Assembly: GCA_017475045.1 (NCBI GenBank) | Contig: JAFVGH010000117.1 | Coordinates: 1 to 54,663, forward strand | Source: Fibrobacter sp. | GTDB taxonomy: Bacteria; Fibrobacterota; Fibrobacteria; Fibrobacterales; Fibrobacteraceae | Direction of reading: 5' to 3' | Length of the DNA stretch: 54,663 nt | Part shown: piece after piece, positions 34,843 to 43,202 of the stretch | Numbering within the stretch: position 1 is the first letter of the stretch | Layout: the number at the start of each line of letters is the position of its first letter | The notes under the pieces: model-generated | The model's database searches: none | Seen by the model: the letters and a program-made list of their open reading frames with translations, nothing else | What the model was told of the DNA's origin: nothing | Made by a program: the position numbers and the translations under genes

Positions 34843-35276
34843 TCATTTCGTCTTTTTCTTTTGCTTGGCCGAAAGCCTCTTGAATTCGTCCCTGGCCTTT
34901 TTCATGTCGGCAAGGAACGCCTCTTCGGCATGCAAGCGGGCAAAAACCGCCGTAACCACGGCCTTGGAGGCCTCGATATCACTTTGCCAGTGGTAACCCG
35001 CAATCACACGGCTCTGGCCCCATTCGTAGCCGTACTTTAGCAGTGCGTCTTGGGCCGCCGGATTGATTTCGGCAAGCAGGAGCGCCATGCCCCAGCCACG
35101 AACGGTATGGCCCGAAGGGTACGAACCGTTAGTCAGGTGGCTTTCTTCGGCACTCGGAATCAGGGTCGGCTCCGCAACGCGTCGCCTTCCACATAGGGCT
35201 TGGGGTCGTCAGCCGACCAGCAAAGAACAGCCCCCAGTAAGGCGATAACGAAAACAGATTTTTTGAACAAAGTCAT
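34843..35276 (-). pseudogene. Class A acid phosphatase (PAP2) remnant with deletion and frameshift
   Basis: From ATG 35276 a signal peptide (FKKSVFVIALLGAVLCWS) leads to [11 protein letters not shown] and a stop at 35160. A different frame resumes around 35180-35190 with [23 protein letters not shown], then [22 protein letters not shown] and the normal C-terminus. The PSGH and SRV-x5-HxxxD phosphatase motifs survive, but roughly 120 residues between the signal peptide and the RPF-like segment, including the KxxxxxxRP motif, are missing. The gene thus has both an internal deletion and a one-base-type frameshift, and is probably dead. Confidence 0.8.
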
Positions 35277-35346
35277 TTTTAAAGCCTCTCGACAAAAGAA
35301 CGCGCAAATGATATTTGACCTCGAGCGCGCTTTTCAGCTTGTTTTT

Positions 35347-35787
35347 CTACTTGATTACAACGGCATTGCCATTGTGATAATAGGTCCCCTTAACCGTAGG
35401 TTTGCCTTTCAGCAAGCGCCCCTGCAAATCGAACCAGCGATCCTCTCCCTGAGCGACAGGGGCAGAAACACTATGGGGAAGTGCCATCGAAGCATCGCCA
35501 TTATCCGGCAAGGAATTCCTGAGAGTATCATGAGAAATTACCGGCACCAGGGGCGAGTCGTCCAGACTACGGCTGGAGCTGCTCTGCTTTCCGCTGGAAC
35601 TGCTTTTCACCGAAGCGGAACTGGCCGGTTTCTGTGCCGACGAACTAGAACTGCCGCCGTTCTCCAAACTGGAACTCGAAGCGGAAACAATAACCACGTC
35701 TATCTTGCCGGGCAAATCATCCGCAAGCAAGGGAGCAACGGCACCCAAGGCAAAAGCAAAACCAACAACACAAGACAGTCGTTTCAT
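35347..35787 (-). CDS. Exported serine-linker protein with sorting-like C-terminus
   Basis: 146 residues from ATG 35787, which follows a TATATTTC box (complement 35793-35800) with TTG 20 bp upstream. The signal peptide (KRLSCVVGFAFALGAVAPLLA) is followed by a Ser-rich low-complexity region (SSSSLENGGSSSSS..., about 35-75). The C-terminus DRWFDLQGRLLKGKP...GTYYHNGNAVVIK resembles the DLQGR...G.Y.v..g tails on secreted Fibrobacter and Bacteroidota proteins. No catalytic domain. It could be a short surface protein or a decayed larger one. Confidence 0.65.
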   Translation of the reverse strand: MKRLSCVVGFAFALGAVAPLLADDLPGKIDVVIVSASSSSLENGGSSSSSAQKPASSASVKSSSSGKQSSSSRSLDDSPLVPVISHDTLRNSLPDNGDASMALPHSVSAPVAQGEDRWFDLQGRLLKGKPTVKGTYYHNGNAVVIK

Positions 35788-35853
35788 ATACCGAAATATA
35801 TATTCTGTTTCAAGCTGGTGCAATCCTGCACAAACCCGCAAATTTGAGCCAAA

Positions 35854-36342
35854 TCACACCAAACTGTAAACCATGGCTATTGCCTGGCTGGCAATACCTT
35901 CGCCACGACCCGTAAATCCCAGCTTTTCGGTGGTCGTTCCCTTGATTCCAATCTGTTTCACGTCCAGGCCAAGCACTCGGGCGATGTTCGCCTTCATCTG
36001 GTCCTTATGGGGGTTCACCTTGGGCCGTTCACACATCACAATGCTGTCGATGTTCACAATTTCAAAACCAGCCTTGCGGACCTCTTCCCCTACCTTGCGG
36101 AGCAGTTCAAGACTGTCTGCCCCCTTGAAGGCAGGGTCCGTATCGGGGAAATAGGTTCCGATGTCGCCCAGACCGGCAGCACCCAGAAGAGCGTCACTGA
36201 TGGCATGCAACAGCACGTCGGCATCGCTGTGGCCCAAGAGGCCTTTCTCGTAGGGAATGTCCACCCCGCCGATAATGCACTTGCGGCCCTCTACCAGCTT
36301 ATGAACATCAAAACCGATTCCGGAGCGATAAACTTTTTCCAT
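35854..36342 (-). CDS. ispF: 2-C-methyl-D-erythritol 2,4-cyclodiphosphate synthase
   Basis: 162 residues. MEP pathway enzyme making the cyclic diphosphate precursor of [17 protein letters not shown] (metal site Asp/His near residue 10-13), [28 protein letters not shown] and the FPDTDP loop are intact, as is the ATTEK-like [16 protein letters not shown] near the C-terminus. ATG 36342 follows GAGGTGAG; a GTG two codons earlier is less likely. 7 nt after hisH in an operon with the lipoprotein gene. Confidence 0.96.
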   Translation of the reverse strand: MEKVYRSGIGFDVHKLVEGRKCIIGGVDIPYEKGLLGHSDADVLLHAISDALLGAAGLGDIGTYFPDTDPAFKGADSLELLRKVGEEVRKAGFEIVNIDSIVMCERPKVNPHKDQMKANIARVLGLDVKQIGIKGTTTEKLGFTGRGEGIASQAIAMVYSLV

Positions 36343-36349
36343 ACTCACC

Positions 36350-36964
36350 TCAGGGGTTCCAGTTGCAGAAATTTTCCAGGACTTTCAGGCCCACGTCGCC
36401 GCTCTTTTCCAGATGGAACTGGGAGGCCACCAGGTTGCCTTTGCCGATAAGCCCCTGGAAGGTCTGAGTGCCGTAGGTGGTTTCCGCAAAGGCGTTCTCT
36501 GCAGGCACCACCGGATGGTACGTATGCACGTAGTAAAAGTCCGAACCGTTCCGGACACCTGCCATAATCGGGTGTTCCTGGGTAAAGTTCACCTGGTTCC
36601 AGCCCATGTGGGGGATCTTCAGGCCCGGTTCATCCTTGAACCGCACCGCACGCCCCGGAATAAGACCGAGGGTCTTCACGCCGCCGTCTTCTTCGCTTTC
36701 TTCCAAGATAATCTGGCAGCCAATACAGATTCCAAGCACCGGGTTCCCGGCTTTTACCACAGTCTTGATGGCATCTCCGATACCCGTGCGGGTCAGAGTT
36801 TCCATGGCAGACGCAGCCGCACCTACCCCCGGGAACACCAGGCGTGTCGCTTTCGATATCTCGTCAGCGTCACGGCTGGACTTGGCATCTACCCCTATGC
36901 AAGAAAGGGCGTTCATCACCGAAGTCAGGTTTCCAGCATTGTAATCAACAACGATTACACTCAT
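36350..36964 (-). CDS. hisH: Imidazole glycerol phosphate synthase glutaminase subunit
   Basis: 204 residues from ATG 36964, which follows AAGGAG. Class I glutaminase supplying ammonia to HisF in histidine synthesis. The triad is present: Cys in GICIGCQII (near residue 78), His in SQFHLEKSG and the Glu after it. The usual FHPEKS reads FHLEKS. HisF and other his genes are not nearby. Lies between the lipoprotein gene and ispF with gaps of 4 and 7 nt, so the operon mixes functions. Confidence 0.94.
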   Translation of the reverse strand: MSVIVVDYNAGNLTSVMNALSCIGVDAKSSRDADEISKATRLVFPGVGAAASAMETLTRTGIGDAIKTVVKAGNPVLGICIGCQIILEESEEDGGVKTLGLIPGRAVRFKDEPGLKIPHMGWNQVNFTQEHPIMAGVRNGSDFYYVHTYHPVVPAENAFAETTYGTQTFQGLIGKGNLVASQFHLEKSGDVGLKVLENFCNWNP

Positions 36965-36968
36965 AAAT

Positions 36969-38192
36969 TTACTCCTTACACCAAGGATAGTCCACCTGCA
37001 AACGCGAGCGGATGTAGCTTGCCCGCAGTGGGTAGTCCAGGGCGGCATCCATCTGCATCACCCCGACAACCCCATCCTTGGCTCGTGCTTCCAAATTAGC
37101 AATATCATCCCAAGCCGTGTCGTGCTTGGTCGCCTTGCCTCCGGTTGAATACCCCACATCTGCAAGAATTGGTTTTTTCAAAGTCTCATAGAGCCTTTTC
37201 CATGTAAGCTTATTGGTGCTTCTGATTTTTTCGGAATCCGCCAAAGTCCGTCCACCAGAGGTACTTACATAATCAACCAGGGACATATCAAAATGAGAGA
37301 ACCACTTTTCAAGACCTAAAGAATCCTTATCCGACACCCATGGAGAAATATCAATGGCAATCTTCGAACCGGGCAGATAAGTCTTGATTGTGTCCACAAT
37401 CTGTTTAAAATAGACCCCCATCATTGAATCCGGAATTCCGCCATTCAGTTGTTCATCCCCTTTGAATGCGGTACTCTGTTCCGACGCCATCTGGGAGTAT
37501 TGGTAGTAATCAGGCTCTATCATCCAAATGGGTTCAAAATCTTTTATGTTATCAAACTTGTATTCCAACTGGAACGCAATCCCCTTTACATAAGTCTGAT
37601 AGCGATACAAAATGTAATCATCTGGATTTTCCGCATCAGGAGAAGAGTCAAAATATTGCCGCATCAAGTCTGCACCATAAACACACAGGGACTTCTTACC
37701 ACGAGCTTTCGCCACATCGCAATCATCCATTCCATGATCCTTGCCAAACTCTGCTATTACGTAAGCATAAATCATGGGAGTCACTTTGGTCTTTAGGCTC
37801 ATACTTATCATGCGACTCTCAAACATATTGTACCAGTCATTATCCCCCAACCAAACGGATACATAATCCAAGCCCGCATAATAAACGGAATCTTCATGGG
37901 AACTTTGAAAGGCGGCACCAAAATTAAACCGACACGGATCAAAGCCTGGCTTATAAGCCTTGACCGAGTCAGTTACCCACTTACCCTTTTCGCATATCTG
38001 GTACACTACTTTTTCTTTCACCCACCGATAGGTATTCTCTTCATCGGCGCTACAGGTTTCCTGAACCACTTGAGACTTGTCTTGCTCCGGATTTTCTCCA
38101 GATTCAGGCTGTGTAGTAGAAGACTTGTCGTCTCCGCAACCAGTCAAGGCTACGAACGACAAAAAGAGAAGGGTCAAGGTATTAAAACGCAT
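36969..38192 (-). CDS. Lipoprotein of unknown function (possible TIM-barrel enzyme)
   Basis: 407 residues from ATG 38192, which follows AAGGA. The signal peptide ends in the lipobox LTGC (near residue 18-21), so it is a lipoprotein. A Cys-containing linker (QETCSADEENTYRWV) comes next. The main part has repeated strand-like segments (DYVSVWLGDNDW, EPIWMIEPDYYQYS, KIAIDISPWVSD, VDYVSTSGG, PILADVGYST) spaced like beta strands of a TIM barrel, with acidic residues at their ends. Hydrolase activity is only a guess. Heads the operon with hisH and ispF. Confidence 0.6.
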   Translation of the reverse strand: MRFNTLTLLFLSFVALTGCGDDKSSTTQPESGENPEQDKSQVVQETCSADEENTYRWVKEKVVYQICEKGKWVTDSVKAYKPGFDPCRFNFGAAFQSSHEDSVYYAGLDYVSVWLGDNDWYNMFESRMISMSLKTKVTPMIYAYVIAEFGKDHGMDDCDVAKARGKKSLCVYGADLMRQYFDSSPDAENPDDYILYRYQTYVKGIAFQLEYKFDNIKDFEPIWMIEPDYYQYSQMASEQSTAFKGDEQLNGGIPDSMMGVYFKQIVDTIKTYLPGSKIAIDISPWVSDKDSLGLEKWFSHFDMSLVDYVSTSGGRTLADSEKIRSTNKLTWKRLYETLKKPILADVGYSTGGKATKHDTAWDDIANLEARAKDGVVGVMQMDAALDYPLRASYIRSRLQVDYPWCKE

Positions 38193-38236
38193 ATCTATCC
38201 TTTTTTGCCCATCCACCGGCACCAAAGATAGAATTT

Positions 38237-38887
38237 TTAGAAGCTAAGAGAGAGCTTACTGCCGTAGGAACCGCTATAGGGATTGATTGACGGTTCCACC
38301 CGGAAGTTTAGCGACTGAATCCTTCTCGCATTGTAGCGGTTCAACGATTCCTGGTAACGCCTTGCGCGACGAAGTTTTGTGCCACCCACAATTTTGAGGG
38401 TCACACCCACACCAAGCACTACGCCTCCCGCAAGGGCTAGGCCATACCCCGTTAGGAATTCTACAAATTCGTCATCATCACAACTGTAATCACTACCCCT
38501 GCAATGGTGCCTTTCGTTATCGGAGTCAACCATCAGAAGCACCCCGAGCAACACACCTATGCCACCGCCAATCATCATGCCGTTCCCCGCACTGCGTTTT
38601 TTCTCACCGGAAAGGGTATAGCGGTTTATCAAGTCCTGGTAATAGGCGGCGCTATCCACGCCATTAACCGATGCAGATGCAACCGGTGCTGACGATTGCT
38701 CTACCGGTGCAGGGGCAGCGACAGGCGCAGGAGCCGGTGCAGCTGGAGCAATCCTCGGGATGGTTCCTTTTTCGTGAATAAGCCCGATGGTCCGTCCCTG
38801 CTCATCTATGACGTAGGTGGTATCCAACTCCTGAGCTTGCGCAAGGAGAGCCATTAACAAAACCAAAATACAACCAAAACTCCTCAT
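38237..38887 (-). CDS. Exported membrane protein, paralogue A
   Basis: 216 residues. Signal peptide (SFGCILVLLMALLAQAQ), Pro/Ala-rich linker (about 45-70), a YYQDLINRYTLSGEKKRSAGNG block, then two glycine-rich helices (about 100-118 and 143-165, IGGGIGVLLGVLLMV and GLALAGGVVLGVGV). The C-terminus INPYSGSYGSKLSLSF ends in Phe with alternating hydrophobics. It shares layout with the protein at 39482-40024: Y-x-L-x-x-Y, KxxGxGxxIGGxxG, then the P-x-INPxSxxxGxxLxLxF ending. Function unknown, probably in the envelope. Confidence 0.68.
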   Translation of the reverse strand: MRSFGCILVLLMALLAQAQELDTTYVIDEQGRTIGLIHEKGTIPRIAPAAPAPAPVAAPAPVEQSSAPVASASVNGVDSAAYYQDLINRYTLSGEKKRSAGNGMMIGGGIGVLLGVLLMVDSDNERHHCRGSDYSCDDDEFVEFLTGYGLALAGGVVLGVGVTLKIVGGTKLRRARRYQESLNRYNARRIQSLNFRVEPSINPYSGSYGSKLSLSF

Positions 38888-38948
38888 GCCAGGAAAAATA
38901 ATAAATGAGGTTCAAGTAGATTTCTGTCAAATTATATATATTCTGCAT

Positions 38949-39095
38949 ATGCCGAACGAAAACAACGACTTGAAAAACATTGACCTGGATGCCCTCATCG
39001 GCAACATGAGTTCCATCAACAGCGAAGACTACTGGTTCACCAAAGTCTCCCAAATCGAGGAACACGACGAAAAGGCGCCAGAAAATAAACAATAA
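38949..39095 (+). CDS. Small acidic hypothetical protein
   Basis: 48 residues (MPNENNDLKNIDLDALIG...), no membrane helix. ATG 38949 is preceded by TATATTCT (38937-38944). Divergent from paralogue A; its stop is 15 bp from the convergent C_GCAxxG_C_C gene. Real expression is plausible from the box but not certain. Confidence 0.45.
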   Translation: MPNENNDLKNIDLDALIGNMSSINSEDYWFTKVSQIEEHDEKAPENKQ

Positions 39096-39110
39096 GGGCG
39101 GGCACTGCCG

Positions 39111-39458
39111 CTATTGATTCAGAAAATCTAAAGCCTCGCCGGCGAGTTCCACGCAACGGTTGCAGGGGATAACCTTGTTCGGTCGAATTTCACTGCACTT
39201 GGTGAAGTTCTGTGCACCGCGCTTGAAAAAGTCCTCGATGGCATCGGCATGGTCAGGCTGCATCATCTTGGCCGCATAAAGGGCTCCGCAAGAACCATTT
39301 GGAGCCTTACCGCCACCAAAACTCCTGAACATCTCAGCAGTAGCCACCGCTTCCGCCTCGGACTTGCCCGTAGCACGGGCATAACCGTACGCCACCGACA
39401 TTGCGCAATTTCCGCGATGCTCTGCATGGAACTGTTTTGAAATTTCTGCAATAGACAT
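39111..39458 (-). CDS. Putative redox-active C_GCAxxG_C_C family protein
   Basis: 115 residues from ATG 39458. Conserved cysteines: GNCAMSVAYGYA (near 20), GSCGALYAAKM (near 55) and a C-terminal KCSEIRPNKVIPCNRCVELA (near 88-105). The NCA...SCGA...C...CxxC order corresponds to the redox-active C_GCAxxG_C_C family, thought to bind metal or act in electron transfer. The exact function is not established. A TATATTGG box lies upstream (complement 39467-39474). Confidence 0.78.
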   Translation of the reverse strand: MSIAEISKQFHAEHRGNCAMSVAYGYARATGKSEAEAVATAEMFRSFGGGKAPNGSCGALYAAKMMQPDHADAIEDFFKRGAQNFTKCSEIRPNKVIPCNRCVELAGEALDFLNQ

Positions 39459-39481
39459 GATGTTCACCAATATACATTATT

Positions 39482-40024
39482 TTAAAAATCAAGCAACAGG
39501 CGGCCACCAAATTCATGACTTAGTGGATTGATTACGGGAATCAGCCGGGAACTAATCAATAAATGTTCTAGACCATAGCCTCGCAGTTGGTCTTCGTAGG
39601 TCTTTGCTCTTTCGAGTCTTCCATTACCCATAGACCTAAAAATGATTCCCGTTACGAGAGCAGCTCCACCAACAACTATTGCACCTGTCCCCGTCATCAT
39701 CAAAAACACAGCACCGCCATCGCCCTCTTCTTTTCCTTGACTTTGGCTTTCATGATCATCATCGTTAATCAATTTTATTGCATATGCTGTAACAGCTATT
39801 CCCGCAGTTAAACCAACACAGCCGCCAATCACCAGCCCCGTTCCCAAGGATTTTTGACGATCTCCCACCTTTATTGCCCGCTCATATTGGTAGCGGATTC
39901 GTGCAATATTGCTATCCTCTACAACTTGAGTGTTATTGGTCGCCGAGACCGATGCCGTGTCCACCTCTTGTGCATGAGCAAAGAGAACCGCAAACAACAC
40001 AATGAACAGACAAGCAAATCTCAT
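39482..40024 (-). CDS. Exported membrane protein, paralogue B
   Basis: 180 residues. Signal peptide (FACLFIVLFAVLFAHAQ), then YQYERAIKVGDRQKSLGTG, two glycine-rich helices (about 62-84 and 107-130) with an acidic segment between (NDDDHESQSQGKEEGDGG), and the ending VINPLSHEFGGRLLLDF. The layout parallels paralogue A (38237-38887), including the closing INPxSxxxG...L..F. TATATTTC (complement 40031-40038) lies just upstream. Two terminators separate it from pgk, so it is expressed on its own. Confidence 0.68.
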   Translation of the reverse strand: MRFACLFIVLFAVLFAHAQEVDTASVSATNNTQVVEDSNIARIRYQYERAIKVGDRQKSLGTGLVIGGCVGLTAGIAVTAYAIKLINDDDHESQSQGKEEGDGGAVFLMMTGTGAIVVGGAALVTGIIFRSMGNGRLERAKTYEDQLRGYGLEHLLISSRLIPVINPLSHEFGGRLLLDF

Positions 40025-40052
40025 ACAAAGGAAATATATCTATTTCGGCAAC

Positions 40053-40083
40053 AAAAAAATACCCTGCAAAAAAATTACAGGGT
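40053..40083 (-). terminator. Second terminator downstream of pgk (minus strand)
   Basis: On the minus strand ACCCTG ... CAGGGT (6-bp stem, 11-nt loop) is followed by ATTTTTTT. It lies just before the promoter of paralogue B. Confidence 0.6.
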
Positions 40084-40115
40084 TCTAAAAACTACAAACC
40101 ACAATTCGCCTAGAA

Positions 40116-40140
40116 ACAAAAACTCCGCATGAAGCGGAGT
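40116..40140 (-). terminator. Terminator downstream of pgk (minus strand)
   Basis: On the minus strand ACTCCGC-TTCAT-GCGGAGT (7-bp perfect stem) is followed by TTTTTG. A classical Rho-independent signal closing the pgk transcript after the long hairpin at 40169-40248. Confidence 0.85.
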
Positions 40141-40168
40141 CTTTATAAAAAGCAGGAATTTGATTAGT

Positions 40169-40248
40169 TGCGAGCGAGACCAGGAACGAAGCCCGAAGCC
40201 GTACAAAGCGTACGGCGAGCGGATTCGTGACGCCGTATCGCGACGCAA
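40169..40248 (-). other. Long imperfect hairpin in the pgk 3' region
   Basis: In transcript sense the outer arms are TTGCG-tc-GCGA and TCGC-t-CGCAA. Within these are ACGAA/TTCGT, CCG/CGG and a perfect 7-bp GCCGTAC-gcttt-GTACGGC tip. About 80 nt, starting some 10 nt after the pgk stop and ahead of the terminators. It could stabilise the pgk 3' end or be a palindromic repeat. Confidence 0.55.
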
Positions 40249-40257
40249 ATAAACAAA

Positions 40258-41514
40258 TTACTTGTCGGTCAAGACGGCGACGCCCGGCAGCACCTTGCCC
40301 TCAAGAAGTTCGAGAGAAGCGCCACCACCCGTAGAGGTGTGGGTCACCTTCTTGTCGGCGCCGTACTTCTTGGCAGCCGTAGCGGTATCGCCACCACCGA
40401 TCACGGTGATTGCGCCAGCAGCGGTAGCTTCGACGATTGCGTCAGCCATAGCCTTGGTAGCCTTTTCGAAGGCTTCGAATTCGAACACGCCTGCAGGACC
40501 GTTCCAAACGATGGTCTTTGCGGACTTGATAGCGTCAACGAAGAGCTTGGTGGACTGCGCACCCACATCGAGGCCCATCCAGCCAGCCGGAATGCCTTCG
40601 GCGTCAGAGACAGCCTTCGTGGCAGCGTCGGCAGCGAACTTGTCGGCAGCGATGTAGTCCACCGGGAGGATGATTTCCTTGCCGGCAGCCTTGGCCTTGG
40701 CCATCAGATCCGGAACGAGCTTGGCACCTTCTTCGTCAAACAGAGAAGAACCGATTTCGATATTGTTCAGAACCTTCTTGAAGGTGAAAGCCATGCCACC
40801 GCCGATGATAATCTTGTCGGCCTTGTCGAGGAGGTTGTTGATGAGCTGGATCTTGTCAGCGACCTTTGCACCGCCGAGGATGGCGAGGAACGGACGCGGA
40901 GGATTGTTGAGGACCTGGTCAAATGCCTTGAGTTCCTTGTTCATGAGGAAACCAGCGGCACGCTGCGGAAGTTCAACACCAGTCATGGAAGAGTGGTCGC
41001 GGTGAGCGGTACCGAAAGCGTCGTTTACGTAAACGTCAGCGAGCTTGGTGAGGCTTGCGCGGAAGGCCTTCACGGCTTCCTTGTCGGCCTTTTCCTTAGT
41101 TTCGGTGCCATCGGCGTTCTTGATCTTGCGCTTGCCTTCTTCTTCGATGTGGAAGCGGAGGTTTTCGAGGAGGATAATTTCACCCGGCTTGATAGCGGCG
41201 CAGGCGGCTTCGACTTCCGGACCCACGCAGTCGGAGAGGAACTTCACCGGCTTCTTGATGAGTTCTTCGAGCTTCTTGGCAACCGGAGCCAGCGTGTACT
41301 TCATGTTCTTTTCGCCATTCGGACGGCCGAGGTGGGAAGCGAGCACGACGGCTGCACCGTGATCGAGAGCGTACTGGATGGTCGGGAGGGCGGCTTCGAT
41401 ACGCTTGGTGTTGGTGATTTCGCCAGTCACCTTGTCCTGCGGAACGTTGAAGTCAACACGGATGAACACGCGCTTGCCGGCGAGTTCGAGATCTTCGATA
41501 GAGAGCTTTGCCAT
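40258..41514 (-). CDS. pgk: Phosphoglycerate kinase
   Basis: 418 residues. Glycolytic ATP-forming enzyme. [11 protein letters not shown] at the N-terminus, [23 protein letters not shown], the [16 protein letters not shown] block, [16 protein letters not shown] and [13 protein letters not shown] near the C-terminus. About 20 extra residues ([18 protein letters not shown]) after ENLRFH make it slightly long. ATG follows AGAGGAA; a TACTTTTT box (complement 41551-41558) with TTG 20 bp upstream is a plausible promoter. Transcript ends in a long hairpin and two terminators. Confidence 0.97.
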   Translation of the reverse strand: MAKLSIEDLELAGKRVFIRVDFNVPQDKVTGEITNTKRIEAALPTIQYALDHGAAVVLASHLGRPNGEKNMKYTLAPVAKKLEELIKKPVKFLSDCVGPEVEAACAAIKPGEIILLENLRFHIEEEGKRKIKNADGTETKEKADKEAVKAFRASLTKLADVYVNDAFGTAHRDHSSMTGVELPQRAAGFLMNKELKAFDQVLNNPPRPFLAILGGAKVADKIQLINNLLDKADKIIIGGGMAFTFKKVLNNIEIGSSLFDEEGAKLVPDLMAKAKAAGKEIILPVDYIAADKFAADAATKAVSDAEGIPAGWMGLDVGAQSTKLFVDAIKSAKTIVWNGPAGVFEFEAFEKATKAMADAIVEATAAGAITVIGGGDTATAAKKYGADKKVTHTSTGGGASLELLEGKVLPGVAVLTDK

Positions 41515-41670
41515 TATGGATTCCTCTTTTAGGGTTAAAATTTACGGGCTAAAAAGTAGAATTTTCCCCTAAAAAAGGCAATATATCCCCGAAAATATGC
41601 GATAAGGCCAAAAAGAAGGTCCCAAAATGCGGTTTTATGGCAAAAAATTAACATTTCACGTTTTTTTTTA

Positions 41671-41678
41671 TATATTTC
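41671..41678 (+). promoter_or_regulatory. TATATTTC box of the acidic envelope protein gene
   Basis: TATATTTC in a very T-rich stretch, 28 bp before ATG 41707; GGAG ribosome-binding site follows at 41695-41698. The 192-bp gap between pgk and this gene otherwise holds only AT-rich sequence. Confidence 0.45.
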
Positions 41679-41706
41679 AAAAGGATATTATTTTTGGAGT
41701 AAAAAA

Positions 41707-42756
41707 ATGAAGCGTTCGTTTTTAGCGACGATTTGTCTTTTTGTGGCCGCTGCCTTTGCCGGCCCCTACGATATTGAAGAATTTACTGCCCAGGACCCCG
41801 GGTCCCCGGACGAAGTCATCACCGCCGAGTTCGGTGGCGAACTGAAAACCATCCCTATAGACGAAGTTTCCTCCCTCCAAGAGGGGCGTCTGGTGGTCCG
41901 CCAGAAGTTTACCGACCCCTTCGGCGAACAACCCACCGCCTACCAGATTTACCAGGGCAGCGCAGGGGACCTGAGTTCCATGACAGCCCTGACCGCCCCC
42001 GAAGGAACGGACTACACCGCCCTGGTCAAGGCTAAGCTCTACCCCCGTCGCGGCATGCCCGCCACCGATGACGTAGAAAAGGTCTATTTCGACGGCAAGT
42101 CCGTGTTCATCCCGGGTGCAACCACCGCTATCGCCTTTATCAACGGAGACCCGATCCAACTTAAGGCTGCAAATGCCGATGCCGCTGCCGAAGAGGCAGA
42201 ATTTGCCGCAGCAGATGCTGGCGCTGGTCCGAAGGACGAAGAGGAAGAAGAATGTGACGAGAACGATCCCGACTGCGAGGAAGAAGAAGAAGAGGAAGAT
42301 AGTTACAATGTCGCCAGCGACGTTGATAACAGCGAAGCAGACAGTCGCGATGACGCCGCCTATTCCGCTTCCAGCGATGTGACCGACCGTTTCGGTATTG
42401 CTGACGAAGTCCGCTTCTGGTCTGCCGTAGGCCTGGCCGCCGTGTTTGTGGGTTCTGCCGTCATGGGCGTTATCCAGCACTCTAAGGCCAACGAAGCCAA
42501 GGACGCCTACGACGACCTGTCTGACGTCGAAGACCAGCTCCTCGGTGAAGTGGACAAGGCCTGTAACTTCGACGGCAAGTGCCGAGAGGCCATGATACAA
42601 AAAGCGGATTTGGGTAACGGCTACACCATCGCCCAGCTCCAAGAACGCAAGAAGACCAACAAGAATACCCAGGATTCCTACTCCACGGCCCGCAACATCT
42701 GGTTCGGCGTGGCTGGGCTCAGCCTGACCGCCGCCATCGTACTCTACGTATGGTAG
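41707..42756 (+). CDS. Exported protein with acidic repeat and two C-terminal helices
   Basis: 349 residues. Signal peptide (SFLATICLFVAAAFA), a beta-rich domain (about 20-150), an Ala/Glu-rich stretch, then a strongly acidic segment (about 178-200, EEEEECDENDPDCEEEEEEE) that could bind Ca2+. Membrane helices are at about 238-256 (FWSAVGLAAVFVGSAVMGVI) and the extreme C-terminus (IWFGVAGLSLTAAIVLYVW), with a charged loop between. No family recognised. The last 7 bases overlap folB, so the two are coupled even though functions seem unrelated. Confidence 0.7.
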   Translation: MKRSFLATICLFVAAAFAGPYDIEEFTAQDPGSPDEVITAEFGGELKTIPIDEVSSLQEGRLVVRQKFTDPFGEQPTAYQIYQGSAGDLSSMTALTAPEGTDYTALVKAKLYPRRGMPATDDVEKVYFDGKSVFIPGATTAIAFINGDPIQLKAANADAAAEEAEFAAADAGAGPKDEEEEECDENDPDCEEEEEEEDSYNVASDVDNSEADSRDDAAYSASSDVTDRFGIADEVRFWSAVGLAAVFVGSAVMGVIQHSKANEAKDAYDDLSDVEDQLLGEVDKACNFDGKCREAMIQKADLGNGYTIAQLQERKKTNKNTQDSYSTARNIWFGVAGLSLTAAIVLYVW

Positions 42757-43115
42757 TCGAAAGCGGCTGTATTTCTATCAAAGACCTGCAGTTTGACTGC
42801 ATCATAGGAACGCTTCCCTACGAAAGGGAGGCCGTTCAGCCTGTGGTGCTGAATGTGGATCTGTGGCTAGACTTCTCCTTGGCCGCCCGTAACGACGACC
42901 TAATCCACTCCATCGACTACGCCCAGTTGGCCGATCACCTGCAAGCTTTCATTAAGGAAAGTAAGTTCCAACTGGTAGAAACCCTGGTCTTGGAAACAGC
43001 AAAATTCATTCTGGACCACTACCCGAAGACTCAAGCGGCCCAAGTGTCGGTCTGCAAGCCAAACGCCATTCCCCAAAGCAAGGGCGCGGAAGCCTGCATT
43101 AAGGTAACGAGATAG
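42750..43115 (+). CDS. folB: Dihydroneopterin aldolase
   Basis: 121 residues. Folate pathway enzyme cleaving dihydroneopterin. Family pattern: ISIKDLQFDCIIGTLPYEREAVQPVVLNVDL at the N-terminus, SIDYAQLADHLQAFI in the middle, LVETLVLETAKFIL, and a final VSVCKPNAIPQSKGAEACI strand. The start ATG lies within the preceding gene (overlap of 7 nt), consistent with coupling. Followed by a hairpin repeat before the convergent comM gene. Confidence 0.92.
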   Translation: MVVESGCISIKDLQFDCIIGTLPYEREAVQPVVLNVDLWLDFSLAARNDDLIHSIDYAQLADHLQAFIKESKFQLVETLVLETAKFILDHYPKTQAAQVSVCKPNAIPQSKGAEACIKVTR

Positions 43116-43123
43116 AAAAAAAC

Positions 43124-43183
43124 AATGTGAAATGTGTAATGTGGGATGAGTAATTTCACACCACACACTTCACACTACACATT
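43124..43183. repeat. Dispersed hairpin repeat, copy 2 (folB-comM junction)
   Basis: Plus strand: TGTGAAATGTGTAATGTG, then GGATGAGTAATT, then a CACA-rich arm ending CACTACACATTT that pairs imperfectly with the first part (about 16 of 20 positions). Shares GTGTAATGTG-NN-ATGAGTAATT with copy 1 (25149-25222, opposite strand). Confidence 0.8.
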
Positions 43184-43202
43184 TTTCTCAACCATTCAAT
43201 CC

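Noticed and set aside
35560..35700. Repetitive serine codons as a possible microsatellite or array
   Set aside because: They encode the Ser-rich linker of an exported protein, in frame and with mixed codons.
40339..41532. A 397-codon open frame opposite pgk
   Set aside because: No domain is recognisable, and the opposite strand is a complete phosphoglycerate kinase.
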